A stretch of 7,707 nt of DNA from Candidatus Woesearchaeota archaeon (GCA_003694525.1 RFLK01000019.1:1-7707); one strand, 5' to 3'. Shown: positions 1 through 6,236, counted from the first letter of the stretch. Made by a program: numbers and translations. Notes: generated from the letters alone by a model not told the origin.

Positions 1-1
1 G

Positions 2-25
2 CTCAAAACAGAGGTAGTGAAATGA
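2..25 (+). CDS. Possible last codons of an upstream gene (partial)
   Basis: The frame starting at base 2 reads seven sense codons (LKTEVVK) and stops at a TGA at 23-25. This stop shares ATGA with the start codon of the agmatinase gene, the usual archaeal 4-base coupling arrangement. A second frame is closed by TAG at 15-17, and the third runs into the agmatinase frame. In many archaea the gene before agmatinase encodes translation factor aIF5A, which would suit a link to polyamine and hypusine synthesis, but seven residues are too few to identify anything. The call rests only on the overlap geometry. Confidence 0.3.
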   Translation, partial: LKTEVVK

Positions 26-870
26 ACTTTATGGGCCTGCCTGACGAATATGCAGGGGAAAACTCAAAAACAGTCATAATTCCAATAGCATACGAGAAAA
101 ACACAACATACGGGCAAGGAGCATCAAGAGGTGCTGATGAAATAATAGCAGCCTCAAGACACATTGAATATTATGACGATGAGCTCTGCAAAGAACCTTA
201 TGAGAGCGGAATAAAACTTCTCAAAACACTCAGGTGCAGCAACCTTTTGCCAGAGGAAGCGCAAGAGAGGATAAGAGAACACGTTACACCTCACATAAAA
301 AAATTTACCATAGCGCTCGGAGGAGACCACTCAATAACCCCTGCAATAGTATCAGCACACTCCAAAGAACACAAGGACACATCAATACTGATGTTGGACG
401 CACACGCAGATCTGAGATACTCTTGGAAAGGAAGCCAATACAATCACGCATGCGTTGCACGAAGACTGGCTCCCAATCACAAAATTGCAATAGTTGGAGT
501 TAGAGCAATGGATCTGAGCGAGAGAGAATACGCTGACAGCAACCCAAATGTGAAATTGATTGGCGCAAAAGAATTCAACTCAGAAAAAATACAAGAAATC
601 CTAGCTCACCTAACACAAAAAGTCTACGTGAGCATTGATGTTGACGCATTCGACCCATCCTTGATAAAAAATACAGGAACTCCAGAGCCAGGAGGGCTCT
701 TATGGTATCCAACACTTGAGCTTCTAAAAAAGACATTTGAGGAAAAGGAAGTTATTGGCGCAGACATTGTAGAATTCGCACCAGAAGCAGCATACAGGGC
801 TGAAGCTTTCGCTCTTGCAAAACTCGCGTACAAACTATGCGCGTACAAACACGCATTAAGAAACCAATAA
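22..870 (+). CDS. speB: Agmatinase / arginase-family ureohydrolase
   Basis: Predicted binuclear manganese ureohydrolase. It most likely hydrolyses agmatine to putrescine and urea, in the cytoplasm, in the arginine decarboxylase route to polyamines. The 282-residue length is normal for the family. Metal-ligand motifs are complete: GGDHS at 100-104 (His103), DAHAD at 126-130 (Asp126, His128, Asp130) and SIDVDAFDP at 204-212 (Asp206, Asp208). The TPEPGGL loop (220-226) and VEFAPE (250-255) are also typical. The ATG start is supported by GAGGT at 11-15, six bases upstream. The gene probably overlaps an upstream gene by ATGA. It converges on the PIN gene with a 12-base gap. Archaeal agmatinases are usually annotated this way; arginase, guanidinobutyrase or formiminoglutamase activity cannot be excluded from sequence alone. 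Confidence 0.9.
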   Translation: MNFMGLPDEYAGENSKTVIIPIAYEKNTTYGQGASRGADEIIAASRHIEYYDDELCKEPYESGIKLLKTLRCSNLLPEEAQERIREHVTPHIKKFTIALGGDHSITPAIVSAHSKEHKDTSILMLDAHADLRYSWKGSQYNHACVARRLAPNHKIAIVGVRAMDLSEREYADSNPNVKLIGAKEFNSEKIQEILAHLTQKVYVSIDVDAFDPSLIKNTGTPEPGGLLWYPTLELLKKTFEEKEVIGADIVEFAPEAAYRAEAFALAKLAYKLCAYKHALRNQ

Positions 871-882
871 TATAATTGAATA

Positions 883-1569
883 TCACTCGTGCATACGCAC
901 AAGCTCATTTATCTCAGACTCAGAAACAGAAGCCCCGTCAAGCTTCAAACCCCACAGAATGCTCTCCAAAAGCTCGCGCCTTGCATTAGGCACGCTTGTT
1001 ATGAACCTGTCAAGAATTCCTTTCTCAAAAGCCACAGTCACAAGCTCTATAGACCTTATTATCTTCAGATCCTTGACTTTTCTTGAGAACTCATTGAGCA
1101 AGCGCTTGTTGAGCTTCAATCTTGTGTGAAGCTTCTTCTCCATAAGCTTGTGCAAGTATTCGGGCTCCTCGATCAAAGTACGAGTCACCCGCTCATCAAT
1201 AACAAGAGTCTTGAAACCACCCCTCAGTGCAGTGGCTATCGCTTCCATCTCACCTATCTGAACAATCCTCATAGAGTGGCCCTTTGCAGACAATATCCTG
1301 TTTGCAAGATTCAACAAAGCTCTTGCATCCTTGCGCATTGCAGAATTGTCGACGAGAGTGAAAACACCTTTATCCAAAAGACTTTGAACCTGCAATGCCT
1401 CAAACTTGAACCTTCTAGTCTGCAAAGGCCTGTCAACAAGCTCCCTTTTCGCACCACCAGGCAATAAAAACGCACCATCAAAGCGCAACTTCAACTCTTC
1501 AAGAATCCACAAAAGATTATTCATTCCCAAACTAATTATAGGCCCCGCATCAAAAACAATCCCTTTCAC
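883..1569 (-). CDS. PIN-domain nuclease-like protein
   Basis: A 228-residue protein with a PIN-like fold in its first 130 residues. The motifs are VFDAGP with Asp7, GEMEAI at 106-111 (Glu107/Glu109), and LVIDER with Asp125, which match the acidic metal-binding positions of PIN ribonucleases. Residues 140-228 form a basic, helical C-terminal extension that ordinary VapC toxins (about 130 residues) lack. The start codon is GTG at 1569-1567, inside the GTGA overlap with the upstream HTH gene; GAGGT lies 8 bases upstream, within that gene. The two genes must therefore be co-transcribed and translationally coupled. The family suggests Mg-dependent RNA cleavage. Whether this is a toxin, an RNA-processing enzyme or an inactive relative is not shown. 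The PIN call is fairly firm, the role unknown. Confidence 0.72.
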   Translation of the reverse strand: MKGIVFDAGPIISLGMNNLLWILEELKLRFDGAFLLPGGAKRELVDRPLQTRRFKFEALQVQSLLDKGVFTLVDNSAMRKDARALLNLANRILSAKGHSMRIVQIGEMEAIATALRGGFKTLVIDERVTRTLIEEPEYLHKLMEKKLHTRLKLNKRLLNEFSRKVKDLKIIRSIELVTVAFEKGILDRFITSVPNARRELLESILWGLKLDGASVSESEINELVRMHE

Positions 1570-2108
1570 TTGAACAAACCTCTTGCATAAGAGAGCCTCT
1601 TTCTTGCACGAACTGCAGCTTTTCCATCAAATGCAACCTTGCCTATGTACTGTTGAACTTCCCATTGCGAGAGGCCCAAGAGCTCTGCTGTGCGAGCTAC
1701 TGAAATTCCGTGCTCGTGAAGCTTTCCCGCCTTTTTCATCTTAGCCTGATCAATAACTTCCTGAACGTACATTCTCAAACGCGTATCCAATGCTGAAATC
1801 CTGGATAAAACCTCCTTTACTGCAGACCTATAACCGTTGATATCATCAGCCTCAAGCATCTCCATTGCAAGGGAAATCTGGTCCTCAATGAGAGGGCAAG
1901 TCCTGCCTTTTTCAATGCAACGAGCAAAAACCTTGGCAATAGAATACATAAGTATTGCAATAGTAAGAGAATCCTCATCCTGATAAATGCTGGCATCGTG
2001 AATCGTCTCATTGGATATTGCAGAAAGCCTTGCAACATCCCTATCTGATACGGCCTTGAGAGATTGTCTTAGAACCCTCAAGATGTCCTTTTTCACAACA
2101 CTGCGCAT
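1566..2108 (-). CDS. Helix-turn-helix protein paired with PIN nuclease
   Basis: A 180-residue, largely helical protein. Residues 132-156 (GISVARTAELLGLSQWEVQQYI region) look like a helix-turn-helix: a helix, a short turn after GLS, and a recognition-like helix. The C-terminal tail is very basic. The N-terminal 110 residues contain a conserved-looking stretch (NETIHDASIYQDEDS, 33-47) followed by a hydrophobic helix, which I do not recognise as a named domain. It precedes the PIN gene with a 4-base overlap. The ATG at 2108 lies about 27 bases from the centre of a TATA box, and there is no Shine-Dalgarno, so translation is probably leaderless. A DNA-binding autorepressor or antitoxin-like partner is a reasonable inference; a role in RNA metabolism is also possible. 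Confidence 0.65.
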   Translation of the reverse strand: MRSVVKKDILRVLRQSLKAVSDRDVARLSAISNETIHDASIYQDEDSLTIAILMYSIAKVFARCIEKGRTCPLIEDQISLAMEMLEADDINGYRSAVKEVLSRISALDTRLRMYVQEVIDQAKMKKAGKLHEHGISVARTAELLGLSQWEVQQYIGKVAFDGKAAVRARKRLSYARGLFK

Positions 2109-2130
2109 ACTATGAAAGATTGCATACTTG

Positions 2131-2140
2131 TATAAAATAA
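2131..2140 (-). promoter_or_regulatory. TATA box for the HTH-PIN pair
   Basis: On the minus strand this reads TTATTTTATA. Its centre is about 27 bases before the ATG at 2108, which puts the transcription start on or within a few bases of the start codon. No Shine-Dalgarno precedes that ATG, consistent with a leaderless mRNA. The box lies in the 72-base gap after the DUF357 gene, so the pair has its own promoter and is separate from the exosome operon. Confidence 0.6.
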
Positions 2141-2180
2141 GAAGTGACTACTTTCCTGTCATAAATTCAAATGGAAGCAA

Positions 2181-2471
2181 CTAATCAACCGTGAAAAGAG
2201 TGGAGTCGTGATCCACATCAAAAAGACCTATCCGAGCTCCAGCATCGAGCCAGCCGTGAGCATAGTTCAAAGCCGCAAAAGCATTAACATAATCACCCTT
2301 CTCCTGAAAATGCCTTGCGTCGTCAAAATAACGCTGAGCCATATCTAAAAAGTCCTTTCCTGCGCTCTTTGCATCAACATTGATAGTATCAACAAGCTTG
2401 ACCTTGGCAAGAGCCCTTCCAGTCACATCAAAATACTTTTCAAGCTTCTCCTCTGTAATATTAGAAATCAT
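2181..2471 (-). CDS. DUF357 family protein
   Basis: A 96-residue protein resembling the archaeal DUF357 family (COG1849). The recognisable core is at residues 43-83: MAQRYFDDARHFQEKGDY followed by VNAFAALNYAHGWLDAG and IGLF, a helix-turn-helix pattern like that of TPR-type helical hairpins. The family is widespread in archaea and its biochemical role is not known. It is the last gene of the exosome/RpoK operon by position, 13 bases after the rpoK stop. That gap is almost entirely T on the coding strand, leaving no room for a Shine-Dalgarno. The gene is therefore read either by partial read-through with reinitiation or from an unseen internal promoter. The ATG start fits the usual family N-terminus (ITEEKLEKYF). 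Confidence 0.82.
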   Translation of the reverse strand: MISNITEEKLEKYFDVTGRALAKVKLVDTINVDAKSAGKDFLDMAQRYFDDARHFQEKGDYVNAFAALNYAHGWLDAGARIGLFDVDHDSTLFTVD

Positions 2472-2484
2472 AAAAAAAGAAAAA
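2472..2484 (-). terminator. T-tract between rpoK and DUF357
   Basis: The whole 13-base gap reads T5-C-T7 on the coding strand, directly after the rpoK stop codon. Archaeal RNA polymerase terminates on such U-rich tracts without needing a hairpin. A nearly identical T6-C-T7 tract occurs at 7195-7208. This is probably a partial or main termination point for the exosome operon, but it abuts the DUF357 start codon, so some read-through would be needed. Confidence 0.5.
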
Positions 2485-2697
2485 TTACGCCTCTGCCTTT
2501 GAGCTGCGACGTTTTACAGTCATCGGAAGAACGCCCTTCTCAAGCTCAAGCTTTGCAATCTCAATAGGGTTGTATCCGATGCTCTCAAGCTCCTTTTCAG
2601 ACAGCTTTACCAGAAAAGGAGCCCCCATGCTGATCTGCAAGGCGCGAGATCCAATCATCCGCGCTTTCTCATATTTTGTATACTTTTTCTCTTCCAT
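2485..2697 (-). CDS. rpoK: DNA-directed RNA polymerase subunit K (Rpo6/RpoK)
   Basis: Archaeal homologue of eukaryotic Rpb6 and bacterial omega, a small subunit that clamps the largest RNA polymerase subunit and aids assembly. At 70 residues it has the expected size. Signature segments are TKYEKARMIGSRALQISMGAP (7-27) and NPIEIAKLELEKGVLPMTVKR (43-63), followed by a short SSKAEA tail. The frame is open to a GTG at 2706, three codons upstream, but GGTGGTG lies just before the ATG at 2697 and the homologous region starts at once, so I use that ATG. It follows rrp42 with a gap of about 10 bases. In other archaea rpoK more often sits near ribosomal protein genes, so this position is slightly unusual. 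Confidence 0.93.
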   Translation of the reverse strand: MEEKKYTKYEKARMIGSRALQISMGAPFLVKLSEKELESIGYNPIEIAKLELEKGVLPMTVKRRSSKAEA

Positions 2698-2707
2698 TGC
2701 CACCACC

Positions 2708-3475
2708 TTAAAGCGCCTTTCTCAACTGTTTAGAGTGCTTTTGAGCAATACCAATCATATGGTCGATGTCCTCAACAGTCAGAGGGCCGACTCCGCCCTT
2801 TTGCAACGCGCAAATAGTATCCTTCTCTGTCACTGCAATCGTCAGACGAGCATCGGCAGAATCCTCCTCTGTGCAAAGAGGGTCTATGAAATAATGCTCA
2901 CCTATCTTGTAAACAGTGACTTCAACAGGCTCGCGCTCCAAGGGCAAAGGCTTGTCAGTTTTTGTAGCATCATAGTCTATCTGACCGTGCTCGCTCAACT
3001 GAGGCAACCTTGCATTCTTGAGCGCGGCAATTGCGGCAAGAGCTGCAGCATCCTGTAAGTTTCCAGCATCATTGATGCTGACAACATCTATGAGGACACC
3101 CCATGCCTTCTCGCCAGGCGCGATGCACAGCTTTGTAGTGTCAATCGCCTTGCTCTCGCGAATGCCTCTGTCAACAACACGCGCGATCTCTGTAGCTTTC
3201 TCGCCAGGAGGTCCTGGCTCGTAGCGCGGGCTTGAAAGCGGCAAAAGCTCAGCGTTGACCATTATATTACCCTCATTTGGACGGTCAGCATATGGCGTTG
3301 TCAATTCCATCTTAACCCCTGCCATAACAACAGTCTCGCCGATGCTGACACGCGCAGAGCCCTCTGCACTTTTTGAAACACCATACTCTACCTTGACATC
3401 TCTATACTCTAACTTCTTGCGGCCATCATACCTCACATCTGCCGCAAGAGCCTTTACAATATGCTCATCTGCCAT
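2708..3475 (-). CDS. rrp42: Exosome core subunit Rrp42 (non-catalytic RNase PH-like)
   Basis: RNase PH-fold subunit that alternates with Rrp41 in the hexameric ring of the archaeal exosome. It helps bind RNA but does not itself catalyse phosphorolysis. At 255 residues it is typical. Features include VRYDGRKKLEYRD (14-26), RPNEGNIMVNAELLPLSSP (65-83), PGPPGEKATEIARVVDRGIRES (87-108) and IDPL...EEDSADARLT (197-211). The frame is open to TTG at 3496, but that would overlap rrp41 by 17 bases. The ATG at 3475 has a strong GGGGGAGTGA site just upstream, which contains the rrp41 stop, so translation is coupled and I use that ATG. The two paralogues are adjacent, as usual, which favours balanced subunit supply. 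Confidence 0.95.
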   Translation of the reverse strand: MADEHIVKALAADVRYDGRKKLEYRDVKVEYGVSKSAEGSARVSIGETVVMAGVKMELTTPYADRPNEGNIMVNAELLPLSSPRYEPGPPGEKATEIARVVDRGIRESKAIDTTKLCIAPGEKAWGVLIDVVSINDAGNLQDAAALAAIAALKNARLPQLSEHGQIDYDATKTDKPLPLEREPVEVTVYKIGEHYFIDPLCTEEDSADARLTIAVTEKDTICALQKGGVGPLTVEDIDHMIGIAQKHSKQLRKAL

Positions 3476-3479
3476 TATC

Positions 3480-4181
3480 TCACTCCCCCTTGGCAAAACT
3501 ATTCTTTATAGCTTCCTTTTGAACTTGGTAAATCTTCTTTCCAGCCTCTATTGCCTTTCCGATAGCCTCTTTTAGCATATCGCGCGAGATCTCACCGTCC
3601 ATCTGCAACAGAGTGACCTGTCCAGTGTTTGGAAGTATTGCAACAGGAATGTCACATCCGTCGTGGAAAGAATCTTCCTCATAATTCAGATCAACAACAA
3701 TCTTATCCTCAACGCGTCCTGCAGCAATCGCACAAGGCAAGTCAGTCATCTCAAGCCCTGCATCTGCAAGAGCCATAGCAGCAGCAGTTATTGCCGCGCA
3801 GCGCGTTCCAGCATCTGTTTGAGGCAAATCAACAAACACGTCAACAACAGTATTAGGATAAGCCTTCAGATTAAGAGCCGGAAGCAATGCGTTCTGCATT
3901 ACCATGCTAATCTCCTTGCTTCGCCTGCTACCGCCAGGGCGAACCCTATCACCGTGCCCGGAAAAAGGCAACATATTATAGTGCACTCGCAAAATTCCAG
4001 TTCCAGGATTTTGCAAGAACCTCGGGTGCAGGTCACGAGGACCGTAAACTGCGCAAAGAGCAACAGTATCGCCTATCTGAAAACGCGCAGAGCCGTCAGC
4101 GTTGGGAATTATGCCAACCTGCGCACTCATAGGACGAACCTCATCGAACGCCCTTCCATCAAAACGCTTATGATATGTCAT
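3480..4181 (-). CDS. rrp41: Exosome catalytic subunit Rrp41 (RNase PH-like)
   Basis: Catalytic subunit of the archaeal exosome, which degrades RNA 3' to 5' using phosphate and can add A-rich tails in reverse. The 233 residues cover the whole RNase PH fold. Visible landmarks are RFDGRAFDEVRP (6-17), HPRFLQNPGTGILRVHYNM (52-70), the SRRSKEI motif with Arg86/Arg87 for RNA and phosphate contact, TDAGTR (122-127), and VDLNYEED...CDIPVA (163-181). Asp177 in CDIP occupies the position of the catalytic aspartate, so the enzyme should be active. The ATG overlaps the rrp4 stop by one base (TAATG), and GGAGG lies in the end of rrp4. The 4-base gap to rrp42 continues the tight coupling. Confidence 0.96.
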   Translation of the reverse strand: MTYHKRFDGRAFDEVRPMSAQVGIIPNADGSARFQIGDTVALCAVYGPRDLHPRFLQNPGTGILRVHYNMLPFSGHGDRVRPGGSRRSKEISMVMQNALLPALNLKAYPNTVVDVFVDLPQTDAGTRCAAITAAAMALADAGLEMTDLPCAIAAGRVEDKIVVDLNYEEDSFHDGCDIPVAILPNTGQVTLLQMDGEISRDMLKEAIGKAIEAGKKIYQVQKEAIKNSFAKGE

Positions 4182-4867
4182 TATTTCGCCTCCTCAAGCC
4201 ATTTTGCGATCCTATCTGTAAGTCCGCTCAAATGAGCTTCCTTGTCTATCTTCTTTATGGCCTTAACAGCAACAACCTCTGCCTTGGGATCTCCGTTAAT
4301 CCATATAACGCCGTTCTGGCCGACAATTATATCGCAGCCCGTTGCCTTCTTTATCATACTAACCATGCTGCCATCCTTGCCGATTACTCGAGGAACTTTG
4401 TAAGGAGACACCTTTATGAATCGGCCCCCTTTGAGCTTTCTCAAACCAGGACCCTTCATGCTAACATCCACGAGGTTTTGCGATGTCACATTTACAACCT
4501 GGCAGAGCATATGATCGCCAAGATCATAATACTTCGTCAGATCAGCTCCTCGGGGTATGAACTCGTTTGTAGCGTCCTTCATAGTCAAGACCGCGCTGTA
4601 AGGACAATTTATATCAACCCTCCAGCCAGTCATCAGAACGTCGATAACCCTTGCGATTATCTTGTCTTTTACGCGAGGCAAGTAAGTGCCATTTAGCGCA
4701 ATGAGCTTTATGACCTTGCCATCGACAGTTGCAAGACCTACCTTCTTTGCCACGATAACATCATCCCTGCGATAAGTTCCCGGTCCGGGCAGAAAACTCA
4801 TGCCCTTTGCAAGAACCTCTCCTGGAACGACTATACTCTTATTCTCCATCAGAATCTCATCTTTCAT
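4181..4867 (-). CDS. rrp4: Exosome RNA-binding cap subunit Rrp4
   Basis: Cap subunit that sits on the Rrp41/Rrp42 ring and guides RNA into the channel. The 228 residues show the expected three parts: an N-terminal domain with VVPGEVLAKGMSFLPGPGTYR (13-33), an S1 domain (about 63-140; GWRVDINCPYSAVL at 81-94), and a KH domain (about 148-210) with VPRVIGKDGSMV, where Gly163-Lys-Asp-Gly166 is the GxxG loop. The ATG at 4867 follows the psmA stop by 12 bases; the ribosome site is weak (AGGAATGTG). A second ATG at 4849 would shorten the protein by six residues and is possible. In many archaea an SBDS gene separates psmA and rrp4; here they are directly adjacent. Confidence 0.94.
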   Translation of the reverse strand: MKDEILMENKSIVVPGEVLAKGMSFLPGPGTYRRDDVIVAKKVGLATVDGKVIKLIALNGTYLPRVKDKIIARVIDVLMTGWRVDINCPYSAVLTMKDATNEFIPRGADLTKYYDLGDHMLCQVVNVTSQNLVDVSMKGPGLRKLKGGRFIKVSPYKVPRVIGKDGSMVSMIKKATGCDIIVGQNGVIWINGDPKAEVVAVKAIKKIDKEAHLSGLTDRIAKWLEEAK

Positions 4868-4879
4868 CTTAACACATTC

Positions 4880-5611
4880 CTACTTCTTCTTAACTTCTTT
4901 GAGCGTCTTGTCAAGCTTTGCACGGCTAACCTTGACCACTTTGCGATCCTTTGTGGTTATGTACACCGCATCAAGCCTCTCGCTGTTGAACTTATTGTCA
5001 AGAACAGAATAGAGCGCGCCAACTGCAAGCTTCAACCCATCATCTATGCTCATCTTGGGATTGTACTCTTTCAATAGGATCTCCTCTATATCTGCTTCTC
5101 CCTCACCTATGACAGATGCGTAGAACTGGAAGAATATTCCAATCGGATCTGTTTGGTAAAGCTTTGGTCCGTCCCTGTCAACTCCTGCAAACAAGAGAGA
5201 CACGCCAAATGGGCGCAAGCCTCCAGACTGAGTGCAGACCTGCTTTAGTGAACAAACATCCTTTACGACTGTTATGGTATCGATTGGCGAATCGTAAGTC
5301 ACCCTGTGCTGTTGAGCCTTGAGCTGAGCGCGCTCGACAAGAACACGCGCATCAGAGACTATTCCGCTCAAAGTTGCAGCTATGTGATCGTCAATCTGAA
5401 AAATCTTTTCAACTCCCTCGGGGACAATCAACGGATCCACGATCCTCTTGTCTGCAACAAGCAAAACCCCGTCGCTACACACAAGACCGATCGCAGTAGA
5501 GCCCTGGCTGACTGTCTTTTTCGCATACTCGACCTGAAGCAGCCTGCCATCTGGCGAGAACATAGTGATTGCCCTGTCATAACCCATCATTTGATGTTGC
5601 ATCGGTTGCAT
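4880..5611 (-). CDS. psmA: 20S proteasome subunit alpha
   Basis: Forms the outer heptameric rings of the archaeal 20S proteasome, gating entry to the beta-subunit chamber and docking ATPases such as PAN. From the ATG at 5611 it has 243 residues, a usual length. The N-terminus carries the alpha signature GYDRAITMFSPDGRLLQVEYA (10-30), including the gate YDR. VEKIFQID (67-74) contains the lysine (Lys69) of the pocket that receives ATPase C-termini. RPFGVSLLFAG and DPIGIFFQFYASVIGEG follow as expected. The open frame extends to a TTG at 5629, but GGAGGT eight bases before the ATG at 5611 decides the start. Its start lies one base after the rnp2 stop. The beta subunit is not in this window. Confidence 0.96.
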   Translation of the reverse strand: MQPMQHQMMGYDRAITMFSPDGRLLQVEYAKKTVSQGSTAIGLVCSDGVLLVADKRIVDPLIVPEGVEKIFQIDDHIAATLSGIVSDARVLVERAQLKAQQHRVTYDSPIDTITVVKDVCSLKQVCTQSGGLRPFGVSLLFAGVDRDGPKLYQTDPIGIFFQFYASVIGEGEADIEEILLKEYNPKMSIDDGLKLAVGALYSVLDNKFNSERLDAVYITTKDRKVVKVSRAKLDKTLKEVKKK

Positions 5612-5612
5612 A

Positions 5613-6056
5613 TCAGATACCTCCTTCAATTCCCGGATTTAAAGCCTTCCCTTTGGCCTTGAATCCTGTAAACTTGATATTTTGCTTTTGTTTGGCGAGA
5701 ACGTACTTCTCATAAGCCTTCTTCATAATTCCCGAGGCCCCGAGAGAGCGAACAATAACTTGCTTGCCATCAATCTCATCTATCAAAGCAAGGCTTGCTC
5801 TTGCACAATCAACGCTCGTGTGAGCCACCTTTAAAAGCCCTCTTTGGCTTTGAGAGTCAAACTTGTCCGGAAAGATTTGCAATCCTGCACGTGCAACGCC
5901 CAATGAGCCAACAAAAGAGAGCATAGATGCCCAAATTGCCTTGGAAACCGATGAAAAAGACCTTATTTTTCCTTTAGAGACTATTTCAAACGCCAAATAG
6001 CGCTTTTTCTCTTTTAAAGTCGGTAAAAGCGGTTTAAGTTTTGTTTTCCTGGCCAC
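5613..6056 (-). CDS. rnp2: RNase P protein component 2 (Rnp2/Pop5)
   Basis: Protein subunit of archaeal RNase P, which removes 5' leaders from precursor tRNAs; it pairs with Rnp3 (Rpp30) on the catalytic domain of the RNA. The 147 residues begin with KPLLPTLKEKKRYLAFEI (8-25) and contain GSLGVARAGLQIF (50-62), GLLKVAHTSVDCARASLALI (73-92) and VIVRSLGASGIMKKAYEKY (100-118), all characteristic of Pop5. The C-terminal tail (KFTGFKAKGKALNPG) is a lysine-rich extension. The start is GTG at 6056-6054; no ATG lies near the N-terminal motif, and GGTGAT lies about ten bases upstream. This is the first gene of the exosome operon. The partner Rnp3, often next to it, is not here. Confidence 0.93.
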   Translation of the reverse strand: MARKTKLKPLLPTLKEKKRYLAFEIVSKGKIRSFSSVSKAIWASMLSFVGSLGVARAGLQIFPDKFDSQSQRGLLKVAHTSVDCARASLALIDEIDGKQVIVRSLGASGIMKKAYEKYVLAKQKQNIKFTGFKAKGKALNPGIEGGI

Positions 6057-6078
6057 TGCTACAAATCACCTTCGTTAG

Positions 6079-6121
6079 GTGAGAAAAAACCAATGAGGCC
6101 CTTTTCCGTCTCTTTTCTCAC
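6079..6121 (-). promoter_or_regulatory. Leader hairpin of the rnp2-exosome operon
   Basis: Two perfect 9-base inverted arms, GTGAGAAAA at 6079-6087 and TTTTCTCAC at 6113-6121, flank a 25-base loop. The TATA box at 6145-6154 predicts a minus-strand start at about 6122-6124, so the mRNA would begin almost exactly with the 5' arm of this hairpin. The 3' arm ends just before the ribosome binding site (GGTGAT, about 6067-6072). The hairpin could protect the 5' end or tune translation. It may also be chance: the arms are purine- and pyrimidine-rich. Confidence 0.35.
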
Positions 6122-6144
6122 TCAAAAACCTCTGAGAAGGAGGG

Positions 6145-6154
6145 ATATATAAAA
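6145..6154. promoter_or_regulatory. Two-way TATA box of the divergent promoter region
   Basis: The + strand reads ATATATAAAA, the minus strand TTTTATATAT, a good archaeal TATA box in that direction. On the minus strand it predicts a start near 6122-6124 and a leader of about 65 bases before rnp2. On the + strand it would start near 6175 for the membrane-protein gene at 6237, although a nearer TATA-like site exists for that gene. The region 6057-6236 has no gene and holds this box, the leader hairpin and an inverted repeat. Confidence 0.6.
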
Positions 6155-6172
6155 GTTGTGGATGCCCACGAC
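6155..6172. repeat. Imperfect inverted repeat beside TATA box
   Basis: The arms GT-T-GTGG and CCAC-G-AC face each other across ATGC, with one mismatch per arm. It directly abuts the two-way TATA box, in the position of an operator for a dimeric regulator. Only 12 of 18 positions are paired, so chance is possible. Confidence 0.3.
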
Positions 6173-6202
6173 TCAAAAGATAAGCATTGTCGCAGGCAAC
6201 CC

Positions 6203-6209
6203 TTAAAAA
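6203..6209 (+). promoter_or_regulatory. Possible TATA box for the coiled-coil membrane protein
   Basis: TTAAAAA centred about 31 bases before the ATG at 6237. It predicts a transcription start only a few bases before that ATG. No Shine-Dalgarno is visible before the gene, which agrees with a leaderless or near-leaderless mRNA. Confidence 0.4.
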
Positions 6210-6236
6210 CCTTGAAAGAGTAAGACGCCAAAAGAA

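Noticed and set aside
871..882. Terminator between the converging agmatinase and PIN genes
   Set aside because: The 12-base gap is AT-rich but has no T-run of useful length on either strand and no hairpin.
2570..3058. 162-codon + strand open frame
   Set aside because: Antisense to rpoK and rrp42, which are firmly identified.
3663..4235. 190-codon + strand open frame
   Set aside because: Antisense to rrp41 and its junction with rrp4, both certain genes; the product is rich in Ser, Arg and Asn without a pattern.
4175..4696. 173-codon + strand open frame
   Set aside because: It lies fully antisense to rrp4, its product has no recognisable domain, and no ribosome site is convincing; a shadow frame.
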